This document shows, one piece after another, positions 56,359 through 64,000 of a stretch of DNA of 64,000 nt. Location: assembly GCA_016713235.1 (NCBI GenBank), contig JADJPN010000001.1:682001-746000 (forward strand), in the 5' to 3' direction. The notes under the pieces are model-generated. The model searched no databases, was not told where the DNA came from, and saw only the letters and a list, made by a program, of their open reading frames with translations. Position 1 is the first letter of the stretch, and each line of letters opens with the position of its first letter. The position numbers and the translations under genes were made by a program. This stretch comes from Hyphomicrobiales bacterium. GTDB taxonomy: Bacteria; Pseudomonadota; Alphaproteobacteria; Rhizobiales; Xanthobacteraceae.

Positions 56359-57686
56359 ATGAACGAAGATACGATCTTCGCACTCTCCAGCGGCCGGCTG
56401 CCGGCCGGCGATTGCAGTCGTAAGAATCAGCAGCAGCCAGCTCGGTCGGACTCGGAAACGTTTGGCGTGAAATTGCCGGAGCGCGGCGCGCAGTGCGTGC
56501 GCGGCTGATCGATCCTGATTCACGTGAAACACTCGACGATGCTTTGGCGCTCTGGTTTCAGGGACCAAAAAGCGAGACCGGCGAAGACATGGTCGAGCTG
56601 CATTTGCACGGCGGCCGCGCCATTCTGACGAAGGTTTTTTCGGTCCTTGGCGGCATCGAAGGATTTCGCCCTGCCGAGGCGGGAGAATTCACCAGGCGCG
56701 CGGTGCTGAACGGGAAGATGGACCTCTCCCATGCGGAGGGCCTCGGCGATCTCGTGTCCGCCGAAACCGAAGCCCAGCGCCGGCAGGCGATGCACCAGTA
56801 CCAGGGCGCGCTTTCGAAGAAGGTGGAAGCCTGGCGCGAAAAACTGATCGAGGCGATGGCGCTGATCGAGGCCAATCTCGACTTCTCGGACGAAGCGGAT
56901 GTGCCCGAGAATCTTATGACGCCTGCCGCTCGAGTCGCATCCGAAATGTTATCCGAGATCGAAGCGGCGCTGGCTGATGCGCGGCGCGGAGAGCGTTTGC
57001 GCGAAGGGTTTTCGGTTGCGATTGCCGGTGCCCCGAATGCAGGAAAATCGACGCTGCTCAACGTGCTTGCACAGCGCGATGTCGCAATCGTTTCAGACAT
57101 CCCCGGCACCACGCGCGACGTGATCGAAGTTGCGCTCGATCTTTCCGGCGTGCCGGTTGTGCTGATCGATACCGCCGGCATTCGGGAGACTTCGGACCCG
57201 ATTGAGATGGAGGGCGTCAGACGCGCGACGGAGCGCGCCGCGGCGGCGGATCTCGTGCTTTTGCTGGAGCCTGTAGGAAGCGGCTCGATTGGTCTGCTTG
57301 CCCGAGAAGACCAGACGCTTTGGCGCATTCAGACCAAGGCCGATCTAATCGATTCAGACTCGAAACAATCGTTGAGTCAGCATGACTCTTTTGCGATTTC
57401 GGCAAAGACCGGCGTTGGAATAGACGTATTGCTGACGCGTCTTGCGAAGGAAGCCGAGCGCTTTGCAGGTCAGCCTGCGCTCGTTACGCGCGCGCGTCAG
57501 CGCGTTGCTTTACGGGAAGCGGCAGCGCGGATTTCGTCGGCACTGATGCTGACAAAAGCGGGCCAGGAAGAACTCTTTGCTGAAGAGCTTCGCCTTGCGG
57601 GGCGTGCTCTCGGCCGCGTCACTGGACGCGTCGATGTCGAAGACGTGCTCGACAAGATCTTCAGTTCTTTCTGTATTGGTAAATGA
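56359..57686 (+). CDS. mnmE: tRNA modification GTPase MnmE (two frameshifts near N-terminus)
   Basis: With MnmG it installs the 5-aminomethyl-type modification on wobble uridine. The ATG at 56359 gives MNEDTIFALSSGRLPAG. Then an extra base near 56410 and about two missing bases near 56424-56432 interrupt the folate-binding N-terminal domain. From there the frame is intact: ELHLHGGRAILTKV, the helical domain, the G domain (IAGAPNAGKSTLLN, SDIPGTTRDV, IDTAGIRETSDPIE, TKADLI) and the terminal FCIGK with its essential Cys. It contains a parS-like site at 56516-56531. mnmG follows 79 bases downstream. Confidence 0.93.
56516..56531. promoter_or_regulatory. parS site 1 (one mismatch) within mnmE
   Basis: TGATTCACGTGAAACA differs from the ParB site TGTTTCACGTGAAACA at one base. 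It encodes part of DSRET in MnmE, so coding and ParB binding are combined. Confidence 0.75.
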
Positions 57687-57709
57687 AAGGTTAACGCGCG
57701 GATGCCGGG

Positions 57710-57725
57710 TGTTTCACGTGAAACA
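57710..57725. promoter_or_regulatory. parS site 2 (perfect) between mnmE and mnmG
   Basis: TGTTTCACGTGAAACA is an exact 16-base ParB-binding palindrome, extended to 18 bases by flanking G/C. It is intergenic, 40 bases before the mnmG start. Confidence 0.93.
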
Positions 57726-57765
57726 CGCCTTTGACGAGTCCTCGATCCGCGCTAGAGGACTCGAA

Positions 57766-59617
57766 ATGCAGACCCGTTTTGACGTCATCGTTGTGGGTGG
57801 TGGACACGCCGGCTCGGAAGCCGCGAGTGCGAGCGCGCGCATGGGAGCGAAGACGGCGCTGGTCACGCACAAGTTCGCGACCATCGGCGCGATGTCGTGC
57901 AATCCCGCGATTGGCGGTCTCGGCAAAGGCCATCTCGTGCGCGAGGTCGACGCACTCGACGGGCTCATGGGCCGCGTGGCCGATGCCGCGGGCATCCAGT
58001 TTCGCGTGCTTAATAAGCGCAAAGGTCCGGCGGTGCGCGGACCGCGCGCGCAAGCCGACCGCAAGCTCTATGCGGCCGCCATGCAGCGCGAACTCTCCGC
58101 GCAAGAGAACCTCACGATCATCGAAGGCGAGGTCGATGATCTTGTCCTTTCGAACGGAAAGATCGCCGGCGTGCGGCTGGGGACGGCCGCGAGTTTGTTT
58201 GTGCTGCCGTCGTGCTTACGACCGGCACCTTTCTGCGTGGCCTGATCCATATCGGCGAGCAGCAGATCCCGGCGGGCCGCGCGGGCGAAGCCCCGGCGAT
58301 GGGGCTTTCACGCACCCTTGCTGCATTCGACATCACGCTTGCACGGCTGAAGACCGGCACGCCGCCGCGGCTCGACGGCAAAACCATTGATTGGAAGTCA
58401 CTCGAAATGCAGCCCGGCGATAATCCGCCGGAGCCGTTCTCGATGCTGACTGCGCGGATTGAAAACCGTCAGGTCGAGTGCGGAATCACGCGCACCACCG
58501 AAGCAACGCATCAGGTCATCCGCGACAACATCCATCGCTCGGCGATGTATTCCGGCCGCATCGAAAGCCGCGGCCCGCGTTATTGCCCCTCCATCGAAGA
58601 CAAGATCGTGCGCTTCGGCGAGCGCGACGGGCATCAGATTTTCCTCGAGCCCGAAGGGTTGGAGGACGACACCGTTTATCCGAACGGCATTTCGACCTCG
58701 CTTCCCGAGGACGTGCAGCAGGCGTTGCTTTCGACCATTCCAGGGTTGGAAAAGGTTGTGATGAAGCGATGCGGCTACGCGATCGAATATGACCATGTCG
58801 ATCCGCGCGAGCTTACGGCGTCGCTTGAAACGAAGAAGATCGGCGGGCTCTTTCTCGCGGGACAAATCAACGGCACGACCGGCTACGAAGAGGCGGCGGC
58901 ACAGGGTCTTGTTGCCGGGCTGAATGCAGCGCGCCGCGCCGGTGGCGGAGAGCCGATCACCTTCGACCGCACCGAAGCCTATCTCGGCGTGATGATCGAC
59001 GATCTGATTACACGGGGAGTCACCGAGCCCTATCGCATGTTCACGTCGCGCGCCGAGTATCGGCTGGCGCTGCGCGCGGATAACGCGGACCAGCGGCTGA
59101 CGAACAAGGGCGTTGCTTTGGGTTGCGTCGGCTCGGTTCGTGCCGCTGCCTTTGAAAAGAAGCTCTTCGCGCTGGATGCCGCGCGAATGGAAGCAAAGTC
59201 GGTTTCCGTCACGCCGAACGAGGCGGGGCGGTCCGGCATCGTTCTGAACCAGGATGGACAACGGCGAACCGCTTTCGATCTGCTCTCGTACTCCCATGTC
59301 ACGACCGAGCAGGTGGCGAAGGTCTGGCCGGGCTTCTTCGCGCTTGCTCGAAGATTGCCGAGCAGCTCGAAATCGATGCCAAGTACTCGGTCTATCTCGA
59401 CCGGCAGCGCGAAGATGCCGAACGCTTCCGGCGTGACGAAGCCTTGCGTCTTCCCGATACGATGGACTTCGAAACGATTCCGGGACTTTCGAATGAGCTT
59501 CGCGCGAAGCTCCAAACCGTGCGGCCGCGCACACTCGGTCACGCCAACCGCATAGAAGGCATGACGCCGGCTGCACTCGGCCTGCTCGCGCTGCATGCGC
59601 GGCGCAAAGCCGGATGA
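57766..59617 (+). CDS. mnmG: tRNA uridine-5-carboxymethylaminomethyl modification enzyme MnmG (two frameshifts)
   Basis: FAD-binding partner of MnmE. The FAD motif FDVIVVGGGHAGSEAASASARMGA is at the N-terminus, then the CNPAIGGLGKGHLVREVDALDG signature. One G is missing in the run at 58179-58182 (expected LGDGREFVCAAVVLTTGTFL). The second frame holds PRYCPSIEDKIVRF, GLFLAGQINGTTGYEEAAAQGLVAG and FTSRAEYRLALRADNAD. One base is missing near 59347-59350, after which the C-terminal helical domain (SVYLDRQREDAERFRRDE) runs to the stop at 59615-59617. The stop overlaps the rsmG start as ATGA. Confidence 0.95.
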
Positions 59618-60252
59618 TCGACCAAAAAACACCTCAGACAGACCGGGAAGCATCCCTGCGGATCACGCCCGTTTCACGTGAAACAGCGGCGCGGCTCGAT
59701 CGCTTCGTCGATCATTTTCTGAAGTGGCAGCGCGTGGTGCAGCTCGTTGCGCCATCGACATTGAACAGGCTCTGGACGCGGCACATTGCCGACAGTCTTC
59801 AGCTGCTTGCCGACATCGAACACGCGCAAGAAGTTGTGGATGTCGGCAGCGGCGGCGGTTTTCCGGGACTCGTGCTTTCGATCGCGCGGCCCGACAAAAA
59901 ATTTCATCTTGTTGAGAGCGACACCCGCAAAGCATCATTCCTTCGCGAGGCTGCGCGCGTCTCGGATGCGTCCGCAGAAGTTTACGCAGAAAGGGTCGAG
60001 TCGGTTACGAAACGGATGACCACAGCTATTCACATGGTGACCGCACGCGCCTTCGCGCCGCTGCCGAAACTGCTAGAACTCACCGAGCCGCTCTTTGCGA
60101 ACGGCGCCAGAGCGGCTTTCCTGAAGTCACAAGATATAGATGGCGAATTGACTACAGCCGCTAAATCTTGGAACGTTAACTTCCAATTAAGAAACAGCCT
60201 GACCGATCCGCGTGGTAGAATCCTGCTGATCACCAGTGCTGAGCGGCGTTAG
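59614..60252 (+). CDS. rsmG: 16S rRNA (guanine(527)-N7)-methyltransferase RsmG
   Basis: 212 residues. Methylates G527 of 16S rRNA. RLDRFVDHFLKWQRVVQLVAPSTLNRLWTRHIADSLQLL and the SAM site VVDVGSGGGFPGLVLSIARPD are diagnostic. ATGA overlap with mnmG. Two non-coding signals are embedded: a parS-like site (59670-59685) near its 5' end and a CtrA-type motif (60176-60190) near its 3' end. The last 40 codons are noticeably AT-rich, with TTA and AGA codons rare elsewhere here. Confidence 0.96.
   Translation: MIDQKTPQTDREASLRITPVSRETAARLDRFVDHFLKWQRVVQLVAPSTLNRLWTRHIADSLQLLADIEHAQEVVDVGSGGGFPGLVLSIARPDKKFHLVESDTRKASFLREAARVSDASAEVYAERVESVTKRMTTAIHMVTARAFAPLPKLLELTEPLFANGARAAFLKSQDIDGELTTAAKSWNVNFQLRNSLTDPRGRILLITSAERR
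59670..59685. promoter_or_regulatory. parS site 3 (one mismatch) within rsmG
   Basis: CGTTTCACGTGAAACA differs from the perfect parS only in its first base. It encodes the VSRET segment of RsmG and lies about 570 bases before parA. Confidence 0.85.
60176..60190 (+). promoter_or_regulatory. CtrA-type motif before parA, embedded in rsmG
   Basis: TTAA (60176-60179), seven bases, TTAA (60187-60190) fits TTAA-N7-TTAA, with G instead of the usual C at the next base. It lies 68 bases upstream of the parA start in a locally AT-rich stretch of rsmG, so it may belong to an internal parAB promoter. Confidence 0.45.
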
Positions 60253-60258
60253 TCGCCA

Positions 60259-61082
60259 ATGGATGCGGTCATGACCACTTCATTTCGTCCCCGGGTGCTT
60301 TCGCTCGCCAACCAGAAAGGCGGGGTCGGCAAGACCACGACGGCCATCAATCTCGGCACCGCGCTTGCCGCCATCGGCGAGCGGGTACTGATCGTGGACC
60401 TCGACCCGCAGGGTAACGCCTCGACCGGTCTCGGCATCGACCGCAAGGATCGGGACCGCTCCACGTTCGACGTGCTGGTCGGCGCGTCCGCGAGACCGCG
60501 GTGCCGGGTCTGCACATCGCGCCCTCGACGCTCGACCTCTCCGGCCTTGAGCTGTCGCTCGCCACCCGCAAGGATCGTGCTTTCCGCCTTAGAGACGCGA
60601 TAGGAAAACTTTCCCGTCCGTCCCGCGCCGCCGACGGCAGCCTTGCCTTCGACGGCTATTCTTATGTGCTGGTCGATTGCCCGCCGTCGCTCAATCTTCT
60701 GACCGTCAATGCGATGGCCGCTTCGGACGCGGTGCTGGTTCCGTTGCAGTGTGAGTTCTTCGCGCTCGAAGGACTGTCGCAGTTGCTCAAGACGGTCGAG
60801 CAAGTGAAGATGAGCTTGAACCCGTCGCTGACGATCCACGGCATCGTGCTGACGATGTATGACGCGCGCAACAACCTCTCCGATCAGGTCGTGGCCGACG
60901 TGCGGCAGTTCATGGGCAAGAAAGTTTTCGAAACGGTAATTCCGCGAAACGTCCGCGTTTCCGAAGCGCCGTCTTACGGCAAGCCGGTGTTGCTGTACGA
61001 TCTCAAGTGCGTCGGCAGTCAGGCGTACCTGAAGCTTGCTTCGGAAATCGTGCAGCGCGAACGCGCGCTTGCAGCCGCGTAA
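60259..61082 (+). CDS. parA: chromosome partitioning ATPase ParA (one frameshift)
   Basis: Deviant Walker A ATPase that drives origin segregation. VLSLANQKGGVGKTTTAINLGTALA at the N-terminus and VLIVDLDPQGNASTGLGI are in the first frame. One base is missing near 60485-60490. The second frame carries the rest (YVLVDCPPSLNLLTVNAMAASDAVLVPLQCEFFALEGL, NVRVSEAPSYGKPVLLYD) to the stop at 61082. The combined length, about 275 residues, is normal. parB follows 25 bases downstream. Confidence 0.96.
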
Positions 61083-61107
61083 TTTCGTAAGCCGGGGAAA
61101 CGACGAG

Positions 61108-61989
61108 ATGGCTATGGCGGAAGAACGCTCACGATTGGGACGGGGACTGGCGGCGCTGATCGGCGACGTTGGTGACGAGACGGCCGCGGTTGAGCGCGCG
61201 CGCGGACAAAAACGCGTGCCGATCGAATACGTGAAGCCCAGCCCGAAGAATCCGCGCAAGCAGTTCGATTCCGAAGAGCTCGACAATCTCTCGGCGTCGA
61301 TCCGCGAGAAGGGAATTCTCCAGCCGATCTTGGTGCGCGCCGTCAGCGGCAAGAAAGACGCTTACGAGATCGTCGCCGGCGAACGGCGCTGGCGCGCGGC
61401 GCAGCGCGCAGGCGTCCATGACGTACCGGTCACGCTCCTTGAGATCAGTGACAAGGAAGCGCTTGAGATCGCGATCGTCGAAAACGTCCAGCGCGCGGAC
61501 CTCAATCCGCTGGAAGAAGCGGCGGGTTACGAAAATCTGATCGAGCAATTTCAGTATAGCCAGAACGATCTTGCGAAGGTCGTCGGCAAAAGCCGCAGCC
61601 ATATTGCGAATACGCTGCGGCTGCTGAAGCTGCCGAACAGCGTCAAAAAGTACCTGTCGGAAGGCAAGCTGACCGCGGGTCACGCGCGCGCGCTGCTGGC
61701 GCATGACGATCCGGAAAAGCTCGCGAAGGCGATCGTCGATGGCGGCATGAATGTCCGCGACGTCGAAGCGCTTTCACCGAACGAGCGGAAGACATCGAAA
61801 TCGAAAGCCGGCGCGAAAGCCAAGCCTTCGAAGTCCGCCGACGTGCGTTCGCTCGAGAAGAAGCTCGTCGATCATCTCGGCATGGCGGTTGCGATCAACA
61901 ATCGCGGCTCAAAGGGCGAGATGAAGATCAAATATAAGTCGCTCGAGCAGCTCGACGCGCTCTGCCGCAAGCTCGGCGTTCGCTACTAA
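61108..61989 (+). CDS. parB: chromosome partitioning protein ParB
   Basis: 293 residues. CTPase clamp that loads at parS. The N-terminal RLGRGLAALIGD motif contacts ParA. Box I PRKQFDSEELDNLSASIREKGILQPILVR and box II EIVAGERRWRAAQRAG (CTP site), the HTH region QNDLAKVVGKSRSHIANTLRLLKLP and a C-terminal dimerisation domain are intact. ATG 61108 gives MAMAEERSRLGRGL. Three cognate parS-like sites lie 1.4-4.6 kb upstream. Confidence 0.98.
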   Translation: MAMAEERSRLGRGLAALIGDVGDETAAVERARGQKRVPIEYVKPSPKNPRKQFDSEELDNLSASIREKGILQPILVRAVSGKKDAYEIVAGERRWRAAQRAGVHDVPVTLLEISDKEALEIAIVENVQRADLNPLEEAAGYENLIEQFQYSQNDLAKVVGKSRSHIANTLRLLKLPNSVKKYLSEGKLTAGHARALLAHDDPEKLAKAIVDGGMNVRDVEALSPNERKTSKSKAGAKAKPSKSADVRSLEKKLVDHLGMAVAINNRGSKGEMKIKYKSLEQLDALCRKLGVRY

Positions 61990-62000
61990 AAACCCTTATT

Positions 62001-63023
62001 TCAAGCGCTTTTTCGCTTGCGCTCGGCAAGCGACAAGATCGCGCGCTCGGCGATGGTTTCGGCAAGTGCCGAGGAGCGGCGCGTGTCCAGTTCCGCTTCA
62101 CCGAGCAGAATCAACGCGCTCTCGATGGAATGCGAGCCAAGCCGGCGCAATGCGCGTTTGTGATCGTCCATCCGACGCCAGAACACGCGGTTGCGCTTCA
62201 AGACGCTTTCCGCGTCTTCGCCGGCCTCGACCTGCAAACTCATTTTATGCAGGGATGAGAGATGGCGGATCGCAGCGTTCAAAATAGTCGCGGGTGAAGT
62301 CCCCTCGGCGCGGGCAACGGCCAGCGCGCGTAACGCGGCTTTCGAATCTCCAGCGGAGGCGGCGTCCAGCACGTCGTCGATTGCCAGCCCCGACGTATCG
62401 GCGACGACCGCGCGCACATCGGCAAGCGTGACGCGTTTCGTGTCGCCGACGTAGAAAATGAGTTTTTCGATCTCGGCGCGGGTGGACAGCCGGTCGGAGC
62501 CGACCAGGCTCACGAGGACTTCCTTCGCATCGCGATCCATCGAAAGCCCGGCGCGCAGAACCGAACTATCGATCAGCGCGCCGATGGTGCGCGCGTCGTC
62601 GTCATAGCAGGGGATGACGGCCGCGGATTTCGCGGCTTCGCAGGCCGCGCGAAGCGGCGAATTTTTCGCAAGATCGCCGGCCTCGATCGCGATCAGTGTT
62701 TCATGAGAGGGCTCCGCAAGAAGCGGCTTCAGCCCCTCGACGAAGGAACGGCCACCAGCGCGCACATGCAGAATGCGCTTGTCGCCGAACAGGCCGATGG
62801 TGCGTGCTTCATCGGACAGCTTGCCGGGGTCGGAGGCGAGCGCATCGCCCTCGAGCGTGACCACCGTGAAATCGTCGGATGATTTTCCGCGCGTGTTCTT
62901 CAGGAGCGTTTCTATGCGCTCGCTGACGAGGCCGCGGTTCGGCCCGTAAATCAGGACGACCGGGTAGCGCGGATCGGGGTCTTCGCAAAAACTATCGTAG
63001 TCGCTGCGCGGAATGGCGACCAT
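62001..63023 (-). CDS. holA: DNA polymerase III delta subunit
   Basis: 340 residues. Clamp-loader wrench subunit that opens the beta ring. PVVLIYGPNRGLVSERIETLLKNTRG, then TIGLFGDKRILHVRAGGRSFVEGL and the later SVLRAGLSMDRDAKEVLVSLVGSDRLSTRAEIEKLIFY match the HolA AAA+-like fold, which has no functional P-loop. It is convergent with parB and 10 bases downstream of lptE. Confidence 0.94.
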   Translation of the reverse strand: MVAIPRSDYDSFCEDPDPRYPVVLIYGPNRGLVSERIETLLKNTRGKSSDDFTVVTLEGDALASDPGKLSDEARTIGLFGDKRILHVRAGGRSFVEGLKPLLAEPSHETLIAIEAGDLAKNSPLRAACEAAKSAAVIPCYDDDARTIGALIDSSVLRAGLSMDRDAKEVLVSLVGSDRLSTRAEIEKLIFYVGDTKRVTLADVRAVVADTSGLAIDDVLDAASAGDSKAALRALAVARAEGTSPATILNAAIRHLSSLHKMSLQVEAGEDAESVLKRNRVFWRRMDDHKRALRRLGSHSIESALILLGEAELDTRRSSALAETIAERAILSLAERKRKSA

Positions 63024-63033
63024 ATCGCCGGCG

Positions 63034-63573
63034 TCAGGTGCGGGTCAGGAAATAAGATGCAAGACGCGAGCGGATCTGCTCAGCGACGAGCTTTGCGGCG
63101 CGGTTCTGGGCATCGCGAATGGCGCGCAGGCTGGCGTAGCGCTGCTGCGAGCGGTCGATCGAAATGCGCGCGATGGCTTTTTCGGAAAGCACGACTTTGT
63201 CGTTCGAGACGTCGAGCACGCGATAGGTCACGTCGAGCGTGACGGTTTCCGACGTTGCGCGGCCCGAGCTCACGTCGACGAGCGGCGTCTGTGAGCCGGA
63301 GGTGATCGTCATCGCAAGCTTATAGGGCGCGCCGACCGGATTACCCTGGCCGCCGGTGAGTTCGAAGATCAGGTCGTTGCGGATTTCCTGGCCGACGCGG
63401 CCCTGAATTTCCAGAATCTCGACCTGGCGAAGTTCGTCGCGAAGTTTCGCGCCGGCGCCAAAGAGCGTCGACTGGCCGTACATCGGCTGGAAACAGCCGC
63501 CGAGGGCGCCGGCGAGCACGAGTATCGCAGCCGCCTTCCAAGCCTTTGAAATCGTTGAGTTACGCGACGACAT
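63034..63573 (-). CDS. lptE: LPS-assembly lipoprotein LptE
   Basis: 179 residues. A signal peptide with lipobox (LVLAGALGGCFQPMYG) is at the N-terminus. The mature part (LFGAGAKLRDELRQVEILEIQGRVGQEIRNDLIFELTGG) is typical of alphaproteobacterial LptE, the plug protein of the outer-membrane LptD translocon. The start overlaps the leuS end by 14 bases, the conserved leuS-lptE-holA order. Confidence 0.92.
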   Translation of the reverse strand: MSSRNSTISKAWKAAAILVLAGALGGCFQPMYGQSTLFGAGAKLRDELRQVEILEIQGRVGQEIRNDLIFELTGGQGNPVGAPYKLAMTITSGSQTPLVDVSSGRATSETVTLDVTYRVLDVSNDKVVLSEKAIARISIDRSQQRYASLRAIRDAQNRAAKLVAEQIRSRLASYFLTRT

Positions 63574-64000
63574 TCACAATTCTCTGTGGGACCACAACGA
63601 TCCGCTTCGGGGCTTTGCCGCCCAAGGCCTGTTGTACCGCATCCAATGCTAACACGGCCTTTTCGACCTCCGAAGCCGGAGCGTCGCGCGAGACCGTGAC
63701 GTCCGCCCGCTTCTTCCCGTTGACCTGAACAGGCAGGGTAATTGTGTCTTCCACGAGGAGGGCGGCCTCGACCTCGGGCCAGGGCTCTTCGGCGATCAGC
63801 TTCTTGTGGCCGAGTGCCGCCCAGCATTCCTCGGCGAGGTGCGGCATCATCGGGGCGGCGATCTGGACGAGGATTTCCGCGGCTTCGCGGAAGGCAAAGG
63901 CGAGATCAGGAGCGGGGTTCTTGTTCGCCTCGACCGCAGCACCGATTGCATTGGCGGCTTCATAGATGTGCGCGACGCAACGATTGAAGCGCAGCTTCTC
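63560..64000 (-). CDS. leuS: leucine--tRNA ligase, C-terminal part (5' end beyond window)
   Basis: The last 146 residues are visible, open to the right edge. EKLRFNRCVAHIYEAANAI, ILVQIAAPMMPHLAEECWAALGH and the terminal VQVNGKKRADVTVSRDAPASEVEKAVLALDAVQQAL form the anticodon-binding and C-terminal domains of class Ia LeuRS. The catalytic domain lies outside the window. Confidence 0.95.
   Translation of the reverse strand, partial: EKLRFNRCVAHIYEAANAIGAAVEANKNPAPDLAFAFREAAEILVQIAAPMMPHLAEECWAALGHKKLIAEEPWPEVEAALLVEDTITLPVQVNGKKRADVTVSRDAPASEVEKAVLALDAVQQALGGKAPKRIVVVPQRIVNVVA

Noticed and set aside
58398..59576. 392-codon minus-strand open frame
   Set aside because: Shadow of mnmG. No RBS or recognisable motif.
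56359..61082. Programmed frameshifting in mnmE, mnmG or parA
   Set aside because: No slippery heptamer with a downstream pseudoknot is apparent at the breaks, these families are not known to use it, and similar breaks hit many unrelated genes here.

Overview
This window is a high-GC chromosomal segment from an alphaproteobacterium, most likely of the order Hyphomicrobiales (Rhizobiales). The evidence is the gene order mnmE-mnmG-rsmG-parA-parB-holA-lptE-leuS, the block dnaQ-coaE-aroE-maf-PPSR | hemE-hemJ-rho, the pairs timA|secB and hslV..hslU, the direct-repeat GTTC-N7-GTTC LexA box before comM, TTAA-N7-TTAA CtrA-type motifs and clustered GANTC sites. Content is almost entirely housekeeping. 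I see no transposase, phage gene, CRISPR array, rRNA or tRNA.

Layout. 1-5368: a truncated methyltransferase gene, then rpmI-rplT-pheS-pheT. 5365-13945: mixed small operons (Dph6-like PP-loop protein, YiiX-like hydrolase, EI24 membrane protein, nth, Ada-like regulator, gpmA, dapB, pyrF, FMN reductase, lipid methyltransferase). 14019-23041: dnaJ-dnaK, a TRIC-like channel, a three-gene glycosyltransferase/methyltransferase module, then grpE and hrcA. 23174-34774: rph-rdgB-hemW, LpoA-like lipoprotein, rsmI-yraN-gshB, thioesterase, comM, a hybrid sensor kinase and an OlsB-like acyltransferase. 34771-43016: coaA, the his cluster (hisE, F, A, H, B) and hslV-(two membrane proteins)-hslU. 43026-49172: smr-mltA-timA, secB, dnaQ-coaE-aroE-maf-PPSR. 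50015-50329: the PPSR/hemE intergenic region, the conserved alphaproteobacterial position of the chromosomal origin. 50330-64000: hemE-hemJ-rho, a BASS transporter, a DUF255 protein, then the mnmE-leuS partition/replication block with three parS sites.

The right half is an origin-proximal domain. Genes on both sides of 50015-50329 mostly run away from it. DnaA-box-like elements, AT-rich palindromes and five GANTC sites lie within it, and parS sites with parA/parB lie 6-11 kb away. Other regulatory signals that can be read are RpoH-like promoters before dnaK and grpE, a LexA box before comM, CtrA-type boxes before the hybrid kinase and parA, and a C-rich leader before rho.

Sequence quality matters here. 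A 363-base stretch with no T (2654-3016) of G/C homopolymers has replaced the pheS/pheT junction. At least fifteen 1-2 base indels break otherwise intact, mostly essential genes (pheS, pheT, hemW, comM, mltA, mnmE, mnmG, parA and others). They look like consensus or assembly errors, not pseudogenes. For those genes I give the full span and the approximate break point.
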